Notes under the pieces: generated by a model
The model's database searches: none
What the model was told of the DNA's origin: nothing
The model's input: only the letters and a program-made list of their open reading frames with translations
Assembly (NCBI GenBank): GCA_964019655.1
Contig: CAXHTR010000006.1
Location: 1 to 64,000 of the forward strand
DNA length: 64,000 nucleotides
Direction of reading: 5' to 3'
DNA from: Perkinsela sp. pyNocScin1
Taxonomy: Eukaryota; Euglenozoa; Kinetoplastea; Prokinetoplastida; Perkinselidae
Program-made: the position numbers and the translations under genes
Shown: in pieces, positions 43,762 through 51,724 of the stretch
Layout: the number at the start of each line of letters is the position of its first letter
Position numbering within the stretch: position 1 is the first letter of the stretch

Positions 43762-44883
43762 TTACGCGTACTCTTTTGGAATTGATGCTAGTTCTTGGGC
43801 GTTGTGAACAAAGGAATCTATCAAATCTCCGAAACGGTCGCTGCTAGCACTCTTTTGATCTTGAGCGAGACATCGTTCAATTGATGCAGTTGATAGCTCC
43901 AGCTCGACCTCATGTGTGACTCTGGGCTTCTGATGACCAGGGTACTGGGGCGAGCAAAAATTTTCGAGAAGCCAAGCAGATTCCTTAAAGCGTAAGGAGC
44001 TCGGAATATTCCATGTCTCGACCCGTTTCAGATCTACCCGCCACATATTTCCGAGAATCATTGAAGCACATTTCTTTTTCCGTATTCGCTTAGCGGATAA
44101 TTTTCCATCGACGATCGAGTTCAGCGCTTGTGCGATAGGCATATGCTCTTCACGTAGCGCGCTAAAGCTTATCACGAGCCTTGTCTTGGGAATCGTGCAC
44201 ACTAGAGGCTCAGGATATGTCAGTAATGGCCACAGATGTCTCTCTCTCACATCCTTTGCTTCTAGACATGGTGATTTTGGACCTGCTTTCAAAACAGCAT
44301 GCTGTGGAACGCTAATGTTATCCGAATTATAGCTTACTCGAAGCTTATTCCCGTAAAGAACATCAATTGTGTTCTTTAATGGAAGTATTTGTACATACCT
44401 TCTATATGGTAGCTTTTGTCGCACAAATCCCACATTGCGGTATCTATTCCTCCAATAAGTGGGCGGTCTATTCAATGTCGCATTAGCATTTTCTTTGGCA
44501 TATTCCTTGATATCTTTGAACGCACTTTTTGAAACCGATGGCACAAAGCGCCACAATGGTAATTGTTGTCTTTGTAAAACTGTGGGAAGGATTAAATCTT
44601 TGTCATACAGGCAATGGCCCGATGCATCATGTAACGTTCCCAGCCTAGCTTCAATTTCGACGGATGCATATTGTGACCCTGAGCACGAATTCATGATTTT
44701 CTCGTCAGAGTTCTTTCCAGATCCAGAGTTTGAGTTGCGAAAGCATGAAAAATCCTGCATCATATGTGCAATTTGCTGTTTGACGACGGAGGCAACAGAG
44801 GGCAGCAAATCATTCAACCTCATCGCACTATTCCTCGCATATGTGAATCGTCGGCGCAGTATTCTCAAATTTCGACGCATCAT
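43762..44883 (-). CDS. mRNA capping RNA 5'-triphosphatase (Cet1-like)
   Basis: 373 residues from the first real ATG at 44883 (the frame is open further upstream but without an ATG). This is a triphosphate tunnel metalloenzyme. The metal-binding strand VEIEARLG lies near residue 75, KLRVSYNSD and TRLVISFSALREEH form the central basic/acidic strands, MWRVDLKRVETW follows, and the second glutamate strand THEVELELS is near residue 337. Both Glu-rich metal motifs are therefore intact. The enzyme removes the gamma-phosphate from nascent RNA for capping; in kinetoplastids it acts on spliced-leader and snRNA caps. It is not fused to a guanylyltransferase, as in trypanosomes. The N terminus is Arg-rich (MMRRNLRILRRR). 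Confidence 0.75.
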   Translation of the reverse strand: MMRRNLRILRRRFTYARNSAMRLNDLLPSVASVVKQQIAHMMQDFSCFRNSNSGSGKNSDEKIMNSCSGSQYASVEIEARLGTLHDASGHCLYDKDLILPTVLQRQQLPLWRFVPSVSKSAFKDIKEYAKENANATLNRPPTYWRNRYRNVGFVRQKLPYRRYVQILPLKNTIDVLYGNKLRVSYNSDNISVPQHAVLKAGPKSPCLEAKDVRERHLWPLLTYPEPLVCTIPKTRLVISFSALREEHMPIAQALNSIVDGKLSAKRIRKKKCASMILGNMWRVDLKRVETWNIPSSLRFKESAWLLENFCSPQYPGHQKPRVTHEVELELSTASIERCLAQDQKSASSDRFGDLIDSFVHNAQELASIPKEYA

Positions 44884-44966
44884 TTCGGATCTTTTTATCG
44901 TAGAGTACTCATTTTTATTATTCTTTCGGCAAAAAGTAAATCGATTCGGATTAAATTTATAGAGAA
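44884..44966. promoter_or_regulatory. 83-bp divergent intergenic region
   Basis: Separates the starts of the minus-strand triphosphatase and the + strand hydrolase. It must supply 5' splice acceptors for both. On the + side a pyrimidine tract TTTTTATTATTCTTTCGG precedes AG. If both strands are transcribed by separate Pol II units, initiation would have to lie here or within neighbouring genes. Confidence 0.45.
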
Positions 44967-45992
44967 ATGAACTTAGTCCTTTCACTCCTCCTTGTGGGGT
45001 CCGTCATGATGCTTCTGCCAGGGCTTTTGCAAGAGGTACAGAATAGAGCACTTTATATCGTGGACCCAGAAAATCCACTTAGCCCACGCGGGGCTGGGAG
45101 ACCAGTACCATTTCGTCGAAATGTTGAAGATTGTATCGAAGCTGGTATGTGCGATCGCTTCAACATCACCACGTCAGACGGCTTGAGCCTCGATAATTAC
45201 CTGTTTATGTGCGCCAAGCCAAGAGCTATCATCGCTTTCTTTCACGGTAATGCTGGGAGCATTTACGACTCGTTTCTCTTTGCATCACAGTTGTCTCGAA
45301 AGACAAGCAGTCTCGTAGTGATGGCGGACTATCGAGGATACGGATTGAGTGATGGAAGGCCTTCGGAAGAAGGTCTAAAGCTTGATGCCATGGCGATACT
45401 ACGAAAAACAACTCAATATGCGCAAAAGTATGCAAAATCACGACTTACTCCATCAAGGAAAGCCGATCTGGATGAAAGAAGTCAAAATTTCAGACCAAAG
45501 CTCCCGATTATAGCGCACGGTCATTCCCTTGGAGCGGCTGTTGTAATCGATGCGGCGTCTAGGCTGCCACGCACCGCAGAGAACCAAGTTGAGCTTGATG
45601 CTGTGGTTCTTTCAAACCCTTTCCTGAATATTCGCGAGATGATCCTATGCCTGTGTGAGCGACACCTTCCGTCACTATTCTCACCGTCTGCTAGCATCTT
45701 AGGTGCCTCACTCCATTCGTTTCTGAGATATGCATTGCTACCAGTGGTACAGAAGGTTCACTGGGACAATTTATCCAAGGTGGACAAGATCGAATGCCCG
45801 AGTTGGTATGTTGCTGCCCATAATGACGACCTTGTGCCCGTCAACCACACGCATATATTGTACGCCCGCACACGCTCACAGAAGCAAAAAACCATCTATT
45901 ATGATGTGAGGCATAACAATGTGCATGACAGTGCCAAATTTTACTGGGACTACAACGAATTTTTGGACGCAATTATTGCGAATCACGATTAA
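44967..45992 (+). CDS. Alpha/beta hydrolase, ABHD13/BEM46 family
   Basis: 341 residues. An N-terminal hydrophobic stretch (about 1-20, LVLSLLLVGSVMMLLPGLL) acts as a signal anchor. The fold is recognisable from FFHGNAGSIYD (oxyanion region), ADYRGYGLSDGRPSEEGLKLD, the nucleophile elbow GHSLGA with Ser187, the acid HNDDLVP and the catalytic His in NNVHD, in the order of BEM46/ABHD13 proteins. These are membrane-associated serine hydrolases, some acting as protein depalmitoylases (ABHD17) or lipid hydrolases; the substrate here is unknown. Confidence 0.88.
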   Translation: MNLVLSLLLVGSVMMLLPGLLQEVQNRALYIVDPENPLSPRGAGRPVPFRRNVEDCIEAGMCDRFNITTSDGLSLDNYLFMCAKPRAIIAFFHGNAGSIYDSFLFASQLSRKTSSLVVMADYRGYGLSDGRPSEEGLKLDAMAILRKTTQYAQKYAKSRLTPSRKADLDERSQNFRPKLPIIAHGHSLGAAVVIDAASRLPRTAENQVELDAVVLSNPFLNIREMILCLCERHLPSLFSPSASILGASLHSFLRYALLPVVQKVHWDNLSKVDKIECPSWYVAAHNDDLVPVNHTHILYARTRSQKQKTIYYDVRHNNVHDSAKFYWDYNEFLDAIIANHD

Positions 45993-46153
45993 CGGCTCGA
46001 ATTTCCGGAAAATCTGAGCTAAACAATAAAGAATGGGCTAAATAAGTAATAAATGGTGACAATTTGAGCCTCGTATGATCGCCATCATCCATTTTGTAGA
46101 CTTCAAAGTCGCGGCGAGAAAGCTTTTTGTCTTAAACATCTATTTTCACTGAA

Positions 46154-46699
46154 ATGATAATGTTTTGGAACAGAAGGTGGAGTTCATCCCTCGCACGAGT
46201 TCAACCAACAGCTAAGGATCGTACAGCGAAAATTTTTGAGATACGAGCATCTCCCAGGCAGATCGCTAGACGCAGGGCTCAATCTCAAATGCTTGAACAG
46301 CAGCCGATCGTGGAGAAAACTAGGCGAAGAGAAGAGGAGTGGAGGCAGAGCCAGCTTGCATTATCAGACTGCGAGCTTTTATCTAATGGCCAAAAAGTTC
46401 AACAAAGGATCATTTCTGTAGGCACACAAGGTAGTGAAAGCGGGAGTGCCAGTACACAGAGGAAAGACAATGATCTTGAGTATTATGCGTTTATGAGTGC
46501 CGGGGTTGCAGGTCTGATCTTTGGAATGTATGCAGCAGACTATTTCTTTGAAGATCCGAAGGGTGTAAGGCTACTCTACGATCCAACTGTGGGGTTTTTA
46601 CCACTCATTGAGGAGTTTGAGCGTCGATCAGATCGCTTCAGTAGCCTTGTTTCATATGCTGTAGCCTCCCATATTGAAGCATCCCGTGCGAAAGGCTGA
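46154..46699 (+). CDS. Unrecognised, probably mitochondrial membrane protein
   Basis: 181 residues. The N terminus (MIMFWNRRWSSSLARVQPTAKDRTAK) is basic, Ser/Arg-rich and lacks acidic residues until position 22, like a mitochondrial presequence. Residues 35-70 are a charged helix. One hydrophobic segment near 113-128 (MSAGVAGLIFGMYAAD) could cross a membrane. No known family. ATG chosen as first in frame. Confidence 0.65.
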   Translation: MIMFWNRRWSSSLARVQPTAKDRTAKIFEIRASPRQIARRRAQSQMLEQQPIVEKTRRREEEWRQSQLALSDCELLSNGQKVQQRIISVGTQGSESGSASTQRKDNDLEYYAFMSAGVAGLIFGMYAADYFFEDPKGVRLLYDPTVGFLPLIEEFERRSDRFSSLVSYAVASHIEASRAKG

Positions 46700-46804
46700 A
46701 TTTCTGACGTCTACTTGTGTTGATTAAGAGAAGCACACTTCTATTTGCTGGTACGGAGTTAAGGTTCGTTAAGCATCTGGTAAGGTGCGGGAAGCCATAA
46801 ATTC

Positions 46805-47155
46805 TTACTTCTTCTTGAAACAGTTTCTTCCTTTTGGAGCAGGCCGAGTTTGACCATACCTTGGCCGAGATGTTTCAAAGTCCCATATGCGGTTCGCCTT
46901 CAATAAAGCCCTTTTAGTATTTTCCAAGTCCATCTTTGTCCCGATGAAATCCATCTCGTGCGGATGGCAGCACGTGTGAAAATAGTTCTTCTCGAGTTTC
47001 TGCTGAACGCGAAAGCAATTTGGACATCTGAAGAGATATACGTGTTTTGTCGCCATCCAGCTATTACTAGATTGGCCTGCGGGACTTCTCCGATTCTCGG
47101 CATGAGATAGGATGCGGTTTTTGCTGAACCTTATCTTTTTAAGGATCTCAGACAT
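46805..47155 (-). CDS. Small zinc-binding protein (CPNC...HTCCHPH)
   Basis: 116 residues with a zinc-ribbon-like pattern: CPNC at about 44-47 and HTCCHPHE at about 60-67, ending with a basic tail (GRNCFKKK). Isolated on the minus strand between two + strand genes. The gap to the convergent gene is 105 bases and to the divergent AsnRS gene about 172 bases. Mitoribosomal or RNA-associated function is possible, but nothing in the sequence proves it. Confidence 0.6.
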   Translation of the reverse strand: MSEILKKIRFSKNRILSHAENRRSPAGQSSNSWMATKHVYLFRCPNCFRVQQKLEKNYFHTCCHPHEMDFIGTKMDLENTKRALLKANRIWDFETSRPRYGQTRPAPKGRNCFKKK

Positions 47156-47327
47156 TTGTCACTCACTATCAGAGAAAAGAATAGTAGCACATGCCTGGAA
47201 GTAATTAAATTAGCATAGAGGAGACATTGTTTCGGTGTGTATTAACTTCCTTATGTCAATTTGATTTCTGATGAATCACGTGAGCAATTACATTTGATTA
47301 GTTTTGTTTAGATTTAATTGGAAATTC

Positions 47328-49424
47328 ATGAGCGCTTCAAGCCCGCCTAGAGTTTCGGTGCTCATTGAGAAAATTAAAGCTATAGGATTGGACGAGAAAA
47401 ATGCGTCTGACATTGCGAAGAATGAAGATAAAGCCGCCCTTCTAGTGGATTTCTTCGATACTCATGATGTTTGGAACAAGACTATAGATGCTACTAAGAA
47501 GCGGATGTCGGTTTACAACCTGTATATGCGAATGAAAAATACATCTATTAGAGAAAAAGTTTTACCATTCGTCCTAGATGATAGTTTAAACTCAGCAACT
47601 CAGCTAGATGAAGCAATTCGATATGTAGGCGCACTGAAGAGTGATTCCGAATTCAATCTAGAAAGATTTAAGTTTGAGTGCGGTGTTGGTGTCAAAGTCA
47701 ATAAGGAGCAAATCTTCGACGCAGTTGCTAGTATTATAAAAAAACTTGTTAGTGACAAAGCAAAAAATATTTCGGTGAATCGTGTCGTCGGTGAAGTTCG
47801 GCGTGCGGGTGGCGCTATAAAATGGGCAGATCAAGTTCATGTACGCAAGTGCACTGAAGAGCAGCTGAGTAAAGTTATCGGTAATATTGAGACCAATGAG
47901 CCGTCAAAGAAGGGCCCAGAAAATAAGAATGATCCGCAGATGCAATCTAAAGAAGGTAAAGTTGCTGGATATAATCTGACCAAGTCAATGAGCTTGAAGG
48001 AGCTTGACAGCGCAGCTGGTGAGCATTTGATCGAAGTAGCATCTATTCCCATGCATAAGGGTCAAAAGGTTTTACTGAAAGGATGGGTGCACCGAATTCG
48101 CGCTCAGTCTAAGATAACATTTCTTGTGCTCCGTGACGCATCTGGCTATGTGCAAGCCCTCTTGTTTGGGTCAGATTTGATCACAATCCATCGAGAAACC
48201 TCTGTAGCGATATATGGGACTGTCATTGAAGAGAAAAAAGCCGGAGCGAATTTAAACAAGCCAGAAGACACTAAAAACCATTGCTCTTACTCTAATCAGT
48301 TGCCCTTCGAGATTCATGTTGAGCAGTTCGCTGTGATCGGTAAATCAAGTGGAGATATTGAGAGTGTTTTAAAGCATGATAGTTCTGTTGACCTTTTACT
48401 AGATAAGCGCCACATAGTTCTGCGTGGTACACGAACATCAGCTATCATTCGAGTTCGCTCCGCTTTAACAACTGCGTTTAGAGACCATTTTAAAGCCCAG
48501 AAGGTAATTGAAGTTATGCCCCCTACTCTCGTTCAAACTCAGGTAGAAGGAGGGTCCACGCTTTTTGCACTTGAAAATTATTATGGCGAGAAGGCATTTC
48601 TCACACAGAGCAGTCAGCTCTATCTTGAAACCTGCTTGGCCTCTGTAGGAGATTGCTTTTGCATTATGCCCTCTTATAGAGCAGAGAAAAGTAAAACGAG
48701 GAGACATCTGAGTGAATTCACTCATGTGGAAGCTGAGTATTCAAACATTACATTCGAAGATCTTCTGGCAAAGCTCGAAGCTATGGTAGTTGACGTTCTT
48801 AGCCGTGTTGCAAGAGAGGTGGGACCCTTTATTGCTCAATGCAACCCATCAATCCTTGATAAAGCGTATTCCGTCGACGATGTACGCGCATTTGACGCAT
48901 TCTTGCCGAAGGGTCCCTTCTACAGACTGACTTATGCAGATGCGATCAAATTTTGCAATGCAAATGGCATCCTCAACCCCGAAACTGGAAAGGACTTTGT
49001 CTTTGGTGAAGATATCTCTGATGCACCAGAGCGCGAGATGGTCGGCAAAATCGGTAAGCCCACTTTTCTGATCAAGTTTCCATCATCCATGAAGAGCTTT
49101 TACATGGCTAAGTGCGATGAGGAAGGAAACCTTAATCTCAAAGATCCCCTCACAGAAAGCGTAGACCTTCTTTTGCCAGGTATAGGAGAAGTCATAGGAG
49201 GCTCCATGCGTATATGGGAGTATGATGAGCTTCTCAAGGCATATGCCGCAAATGATCTCGATCCAACAGATTATTACTGGTATACAGATCAAAGAAAATA
49301 TGGTGGTGTTCCTCATGGGGGCTTCGGCTTAGGTCTCGAAAGGCTGCTTGTCTGGCTTCTTGGGCTAGATCATGTGCGTGAGGCGTGCTTGTACCCTCGT
49401 CTGATGAATCGATGCACACCATAG
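47328..49424 (+). CDS. Asparaginyl-tRNA synthetase with GlnRS-type N-terminal domain
   Basis: 698 residues from the ATG at 47328 (the frame upstream has only a TTG). Residues 1-185 match the GlnRS-specific N-terminal domain: FECGVGVKVNKEQIFDAV (117-134), GEVRRAGGAIKWADQ (155-169), then a typical KCTEEQLSKVIG end. A linker (about 190-235) leads to an OB-fold anticodon-binding domain (VLLKGWVHRIRAQSK) and a class IIb core with motif 2 (YRAEKSKTRRHLSEFTHVEAEY) and motif 3 (GFGLGLERLLVW). LLPGIGEVIGGSMRI and the C-terminal CLYPRLMNRCTP are AsnRS rather than AspRS signatures. It charges tRNA-Asn in the cytosol, and possibly in the mitochondrion after import of tRNA. The N-terminal fusion is unusual; the usual AsnRS extension in animals is different. 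Confidence 0.9.
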   Translation: MSASSPPRVSVLIEKIKAIGLDEKNASDIAKNEDKAALLVDFFDTHDVWNKTIDATKKRMSVYNLYMRMKNTSIREKVLPFVLDDSLNSATQLDEAIRYVGALKSDSEFNLERFKFECGVGVKVNKEQIFDAVASIIKKLVSDKAKNISVNRVVGEVRRAGGAIKWADQVHVRKCTEEQLSKVIGNIETNEPSKKGPENKNDPQMQSKEGKVAGYNLTKSMSLKELDSAAGEHLIEVASIPMHKGQKVLLKGWVHRIRAQSKITFLVLRDASGYVQALLFGSDLITIHRETSVAIYGTVIEEKKAGANLNKPEDTKNHCSYSNQLPFEIHVEQFAVIGKSSGDIESVLKHDSSVDLLLDKRHIVLRGTRTSAIIRVRSALTTAFRDHFKAQKVIEVMPPTLVQTQVEGGSTLFALENYYGEKAFLTQSSQLYLETCLASVGDCFCIMPSYRAEKSKTRRHLSEFTHVEAEYSNITFEDLLAKLEAMVVDVLSRVAREVGPFIAQCNPSILDKAYSVDDVRAFDAFLPKGPFYRLTYADAIKFCNANGILNPETGKDFVFGEDISDAPEREMVGKIGKPTFLIKFPSSMKSFYMAKCDEEGNLNLKDPLTESVDLLLPGIGEVIGGSMRIWEYDELLKAYAANDLDPTDYYWYTDQRKYGGVPHGGFGLGLERLLVWLLGLDHVREACLYPRLMNRCTP

Positions 49425-49535
49425 AGTTATGAGGAGTAATACATATTGATCGGATAAGATTTATAGTGAGCGATGATATCCCTGAGTAAGGGTGCAGTAT
49501 TTTCATTCAGATACCTACCTATTTTTGCTTTAGAA

Positions 49536-50963
49536 ATGGGCCAAAAATTTCTCGAGGCTTTCAAGCCATTCATGGGATTTTTTCCGACAGTTCAGAAGCC
49601 CGAAAGGCGCGTGCACATTCGCGATCGATTCATGTACACAATGCTTTCTCTCTTTGTTTTCCTTGTTTGCTGTCAGATTCCAGTGTACGGTATTAAGACG
49701 AATAAAGCAGCCGATCCCTTCTACTGGATGCGGGTTATTCTAGCAACTAACAAGGGAACTATAATGGAGCTTGGAATTTCACCAATGATTACAGCATCGC
49801 TCATCATGGAGCTCCTATCGGGAGCAAGGCTTGTTCGCATGAATGAATCAAAGGAAGATAGAGCCTTATATAGTACATGTCAAAAGATGCTTGCTGTCGG
49901 TATGACCATAGTGCAGGCAGTGGGCTGTCTCATGAGTGGCATTTACGGGAATTACGCAGACTTAAGCTACATCCAAATATTCCTTATTCTTTCTCAGCTT
50001 CTTCTTGCAAGTCTTCTTTGCGTCTTGCTTGATGATCTCATGTCAAAGGGTTGGGGTATTGGTAGCGGTACGTCCCTTTTCATCGCATGTAACATCTGTG
50101 ATACTATCATTTGGAAGTGCTTTTCGCCAACGACGCTCAGCACCGGTCGAGGCACAGAATTCGAAGGCGCATTTATTGCACTTTTCCATCTACTGACCAC
50201 TCGAAAAGACAAAGCACGTGCAATAAAAGAGGCATTTCATCGCCCACACCTTCCTAATTTGACCAACCTTCTGTCAACCGGGTTAGTTTTCTTTGTTGTC
50301 ATATTTTTTCAAGGGTTTCGAGTTGATCTTCCTCTCGTGAGCACAAAATATAGGGGAGCAACCTCAACACACCCCATCAAGCTTTTCTATACGAGCAATA
50401 TGCCGATCATTCTTCAGGCGGCGTTCGTTTCAAACATTTACTTTTTCTCTCAGCTTCTCTATAAGAGATTCAGCTCGAATTTTCTGATAGGCCTACTCGG
50501 CCGCTGGGAGGAAATGGAGTATAGTGGACAGAGCGTTCCCGTCGGCGGGCTCGCATATTATATCACAGCTCCACGAAGCTTCGGCGAAATCTTTACCGAT
50601 CCACTCCACGCTCTCTTTTATGTGGGCTTCATTCTCATTACCTGTGCGCTGTTCTCAACAGCCTGGATTGCTGTTAGTGGAACTTCCGCGAGAGATGTTG
50701 CAAGACAGATTCGTGGGGCGGACATGACCCTTAAGGGCTTCCGAAACAACGAAGATGAAATGGCCCAGCACCTTGATCGCTATATTCCTACAGCTGCTGC
50801 TTTCGGTGGTATGTGCATTGGTGTGCTGACAATTCTGGCAGACTTCCTCGGTGCTATCGGAAGTGGAACAGGAATACTTCTCTCTGTCTCTATTCTGCAA
50901 CAATTTTTCGAAACGCTGGCGAAGGAAGGAGATGACCTTGGAATTTCGACAGCCTTAGCATAA
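49536..50963 (+). CDS. SEC61A: Sec61 alpha subunit (ER protein-conducting channel)
   Basis: Start placed at 49536 (MGQKFLEAFKPFMGFFPTV), because eukaryotic Sec61-alpha begins MGxKFL and an acceptor-like ATTTTTGCTTTAG ends two bases before; an upstream in-frame ATG at 49473 would add 21 residues. 475 residues with about ten hydrophobic segments. Family signatures are clear: PERRVHIRDRFMYT, the plug/TM2 region MELGISPMITASLIMELLSG, SKGWGIGSGTSLFIACNI, and YYITAPRSF followed by FSTAWIAVSGTSARDVARQ. Forms the translocon with the beta and gamma subunits. Length and motifs are complete. Confidence 0.96.
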   Translation: MGQKFLEAFKPFMGFFPTVQKPERRVHIRDRFMYTMLSLFVFLVCCQIPVYGIKTNKAADPFYWMRVILATNKGTIMELGISPMITASLIMELLSGARLVRMNESKEDRALYSTCQKMLAVGMTIVQAVGCLMSGIYGNYADLSYIQIFLILSQLLLASLLCVLLDDLMSKGWGIGSGTSLFIACNICDTIIWKCFSPTTLSTGRGTEFEGAFIALFHLLTTRKDKARAIKEAFHRPHLPNLTNLLSTGLVFFVVIFFQGFRVDLPLVSTKYRGATSTHPIKLFYTSNMPIILQAAFVSNIYFFSQLLYKRFSSNFLIGLLGRWEEMEYSGQSVPVGGLAYYITAPRSFGEIFTDPLHALFYVGFILITCALFSTAWIAVSGTSARDVARQIRGADMTLKGFRNNEDEMAQHLDRYIPTAAAFGGMCIGVLTILADFLGAIGSGTGILLSVSILQQFFETLAKEGDDLGISTALA

Positions 50964-51094
50964 GTGCGAATCAGCAACGCATCTAATATCAGACTTTACA
51001 GCTCCTTTACGCATATATACACTAAGACTAAAATTTGAATCATCGTTTGGGCAAAAGGCATTATATTTACAGCACTATTTTTCATTTAAGACCA

Positions 51095-51655
51095 ATGGTT
51101 AATTCAGTGCATCGAAGGCTAAAGCATCACGAGGAAAAGCTTCTCCGCAAGCATGATTTTCTATGTTACCCGAAAGAAAAGCGCAGTCATGAGGGGCATG
51201 TCATACAAAAGTATGGGCTAACACAGCGAGAGGATTACACGTTTTACAATAAGCTTAGTGGCCTCATAAGATCTCTTGTCAATATTCTACGCTATCTGCC
51301 ATCTGACTCACCTGTTCGAATGCAGATTACACAACAGCTTCTTAGTAAGCTTTACCAGATTGGTATCATCAACTCAACGAGCTCGCTGGAAACGGTAGAA
51401 AATATACCAACATCAAGCTTTTGTCGTCGCCGACTCCCAGTCATACTCGTTGGCCTTAAGTTTGCACCGCGCATATCCACTGCGAATGAGCTTGTTATGC
51501 ACGGACATATTCGCATCGGCCCAGACCAGGTGACAGACCCATCCTATCTTGTCCCCAGGACTATGGAAGACCACATACAATGGGCTAGAGACAGCAAGGT
51601 TCGAGCGCATGTCCTGAACTACAACGGAAAAGCGAAGGATGACTATACCGGCTAA
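51095..51655 (+). CDS. IMP3: U3 snoRNP protein Imp3
   Basis: 186 residues from the ATG at 51095 (upstream codons in the frame include only a TTG). It follows Imp3 throughout: KLLRKHDFLCYPKEK, YGLTQREDYTFYNKLSGLIRSLV, then an S4 RNA-binding domain (SSFCRRRLPVILVGLKFA...HIRIGPDQVTDPSYLV) and C-terminal EDHIQWARDSKVRAHVLNYN. Imp3 stabilises U3 pairing with the pre-18S rRNA in the small-subunit processome in the nucleolus. Full length. Confidence 0.94.
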   Translation: MVNSVHRRLKHHEEKLLRKHDFLCYPKEKRSHEGHVIQKYGLTQREDYTFYNKLSGLIRSLVNILRYLPSDSPVRMQITQQLLSKLYQIGIINSTSSLETVENIPTSSFCRRRLPVILVGLKFAPRISTANELVMHGHIRIGPDQVTDPSYLVPRTMEDHIQWARDSKVRAHVLNYNGKAKDDYTG

Positions 51656-51724
51656 AGCTGTGCACTAGTATCAATATTGCTCTTACACGACTCTTTTAAT
51701 AGATTGTAGTGTGGTTATCTTTTA

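Noticed and set aside
44884-44985. N-terminal extension of the triphosphatase overlapping the neighbouring gene
   Set aside because: The extension would start with GTG; the first ATG in frame is at 44883.
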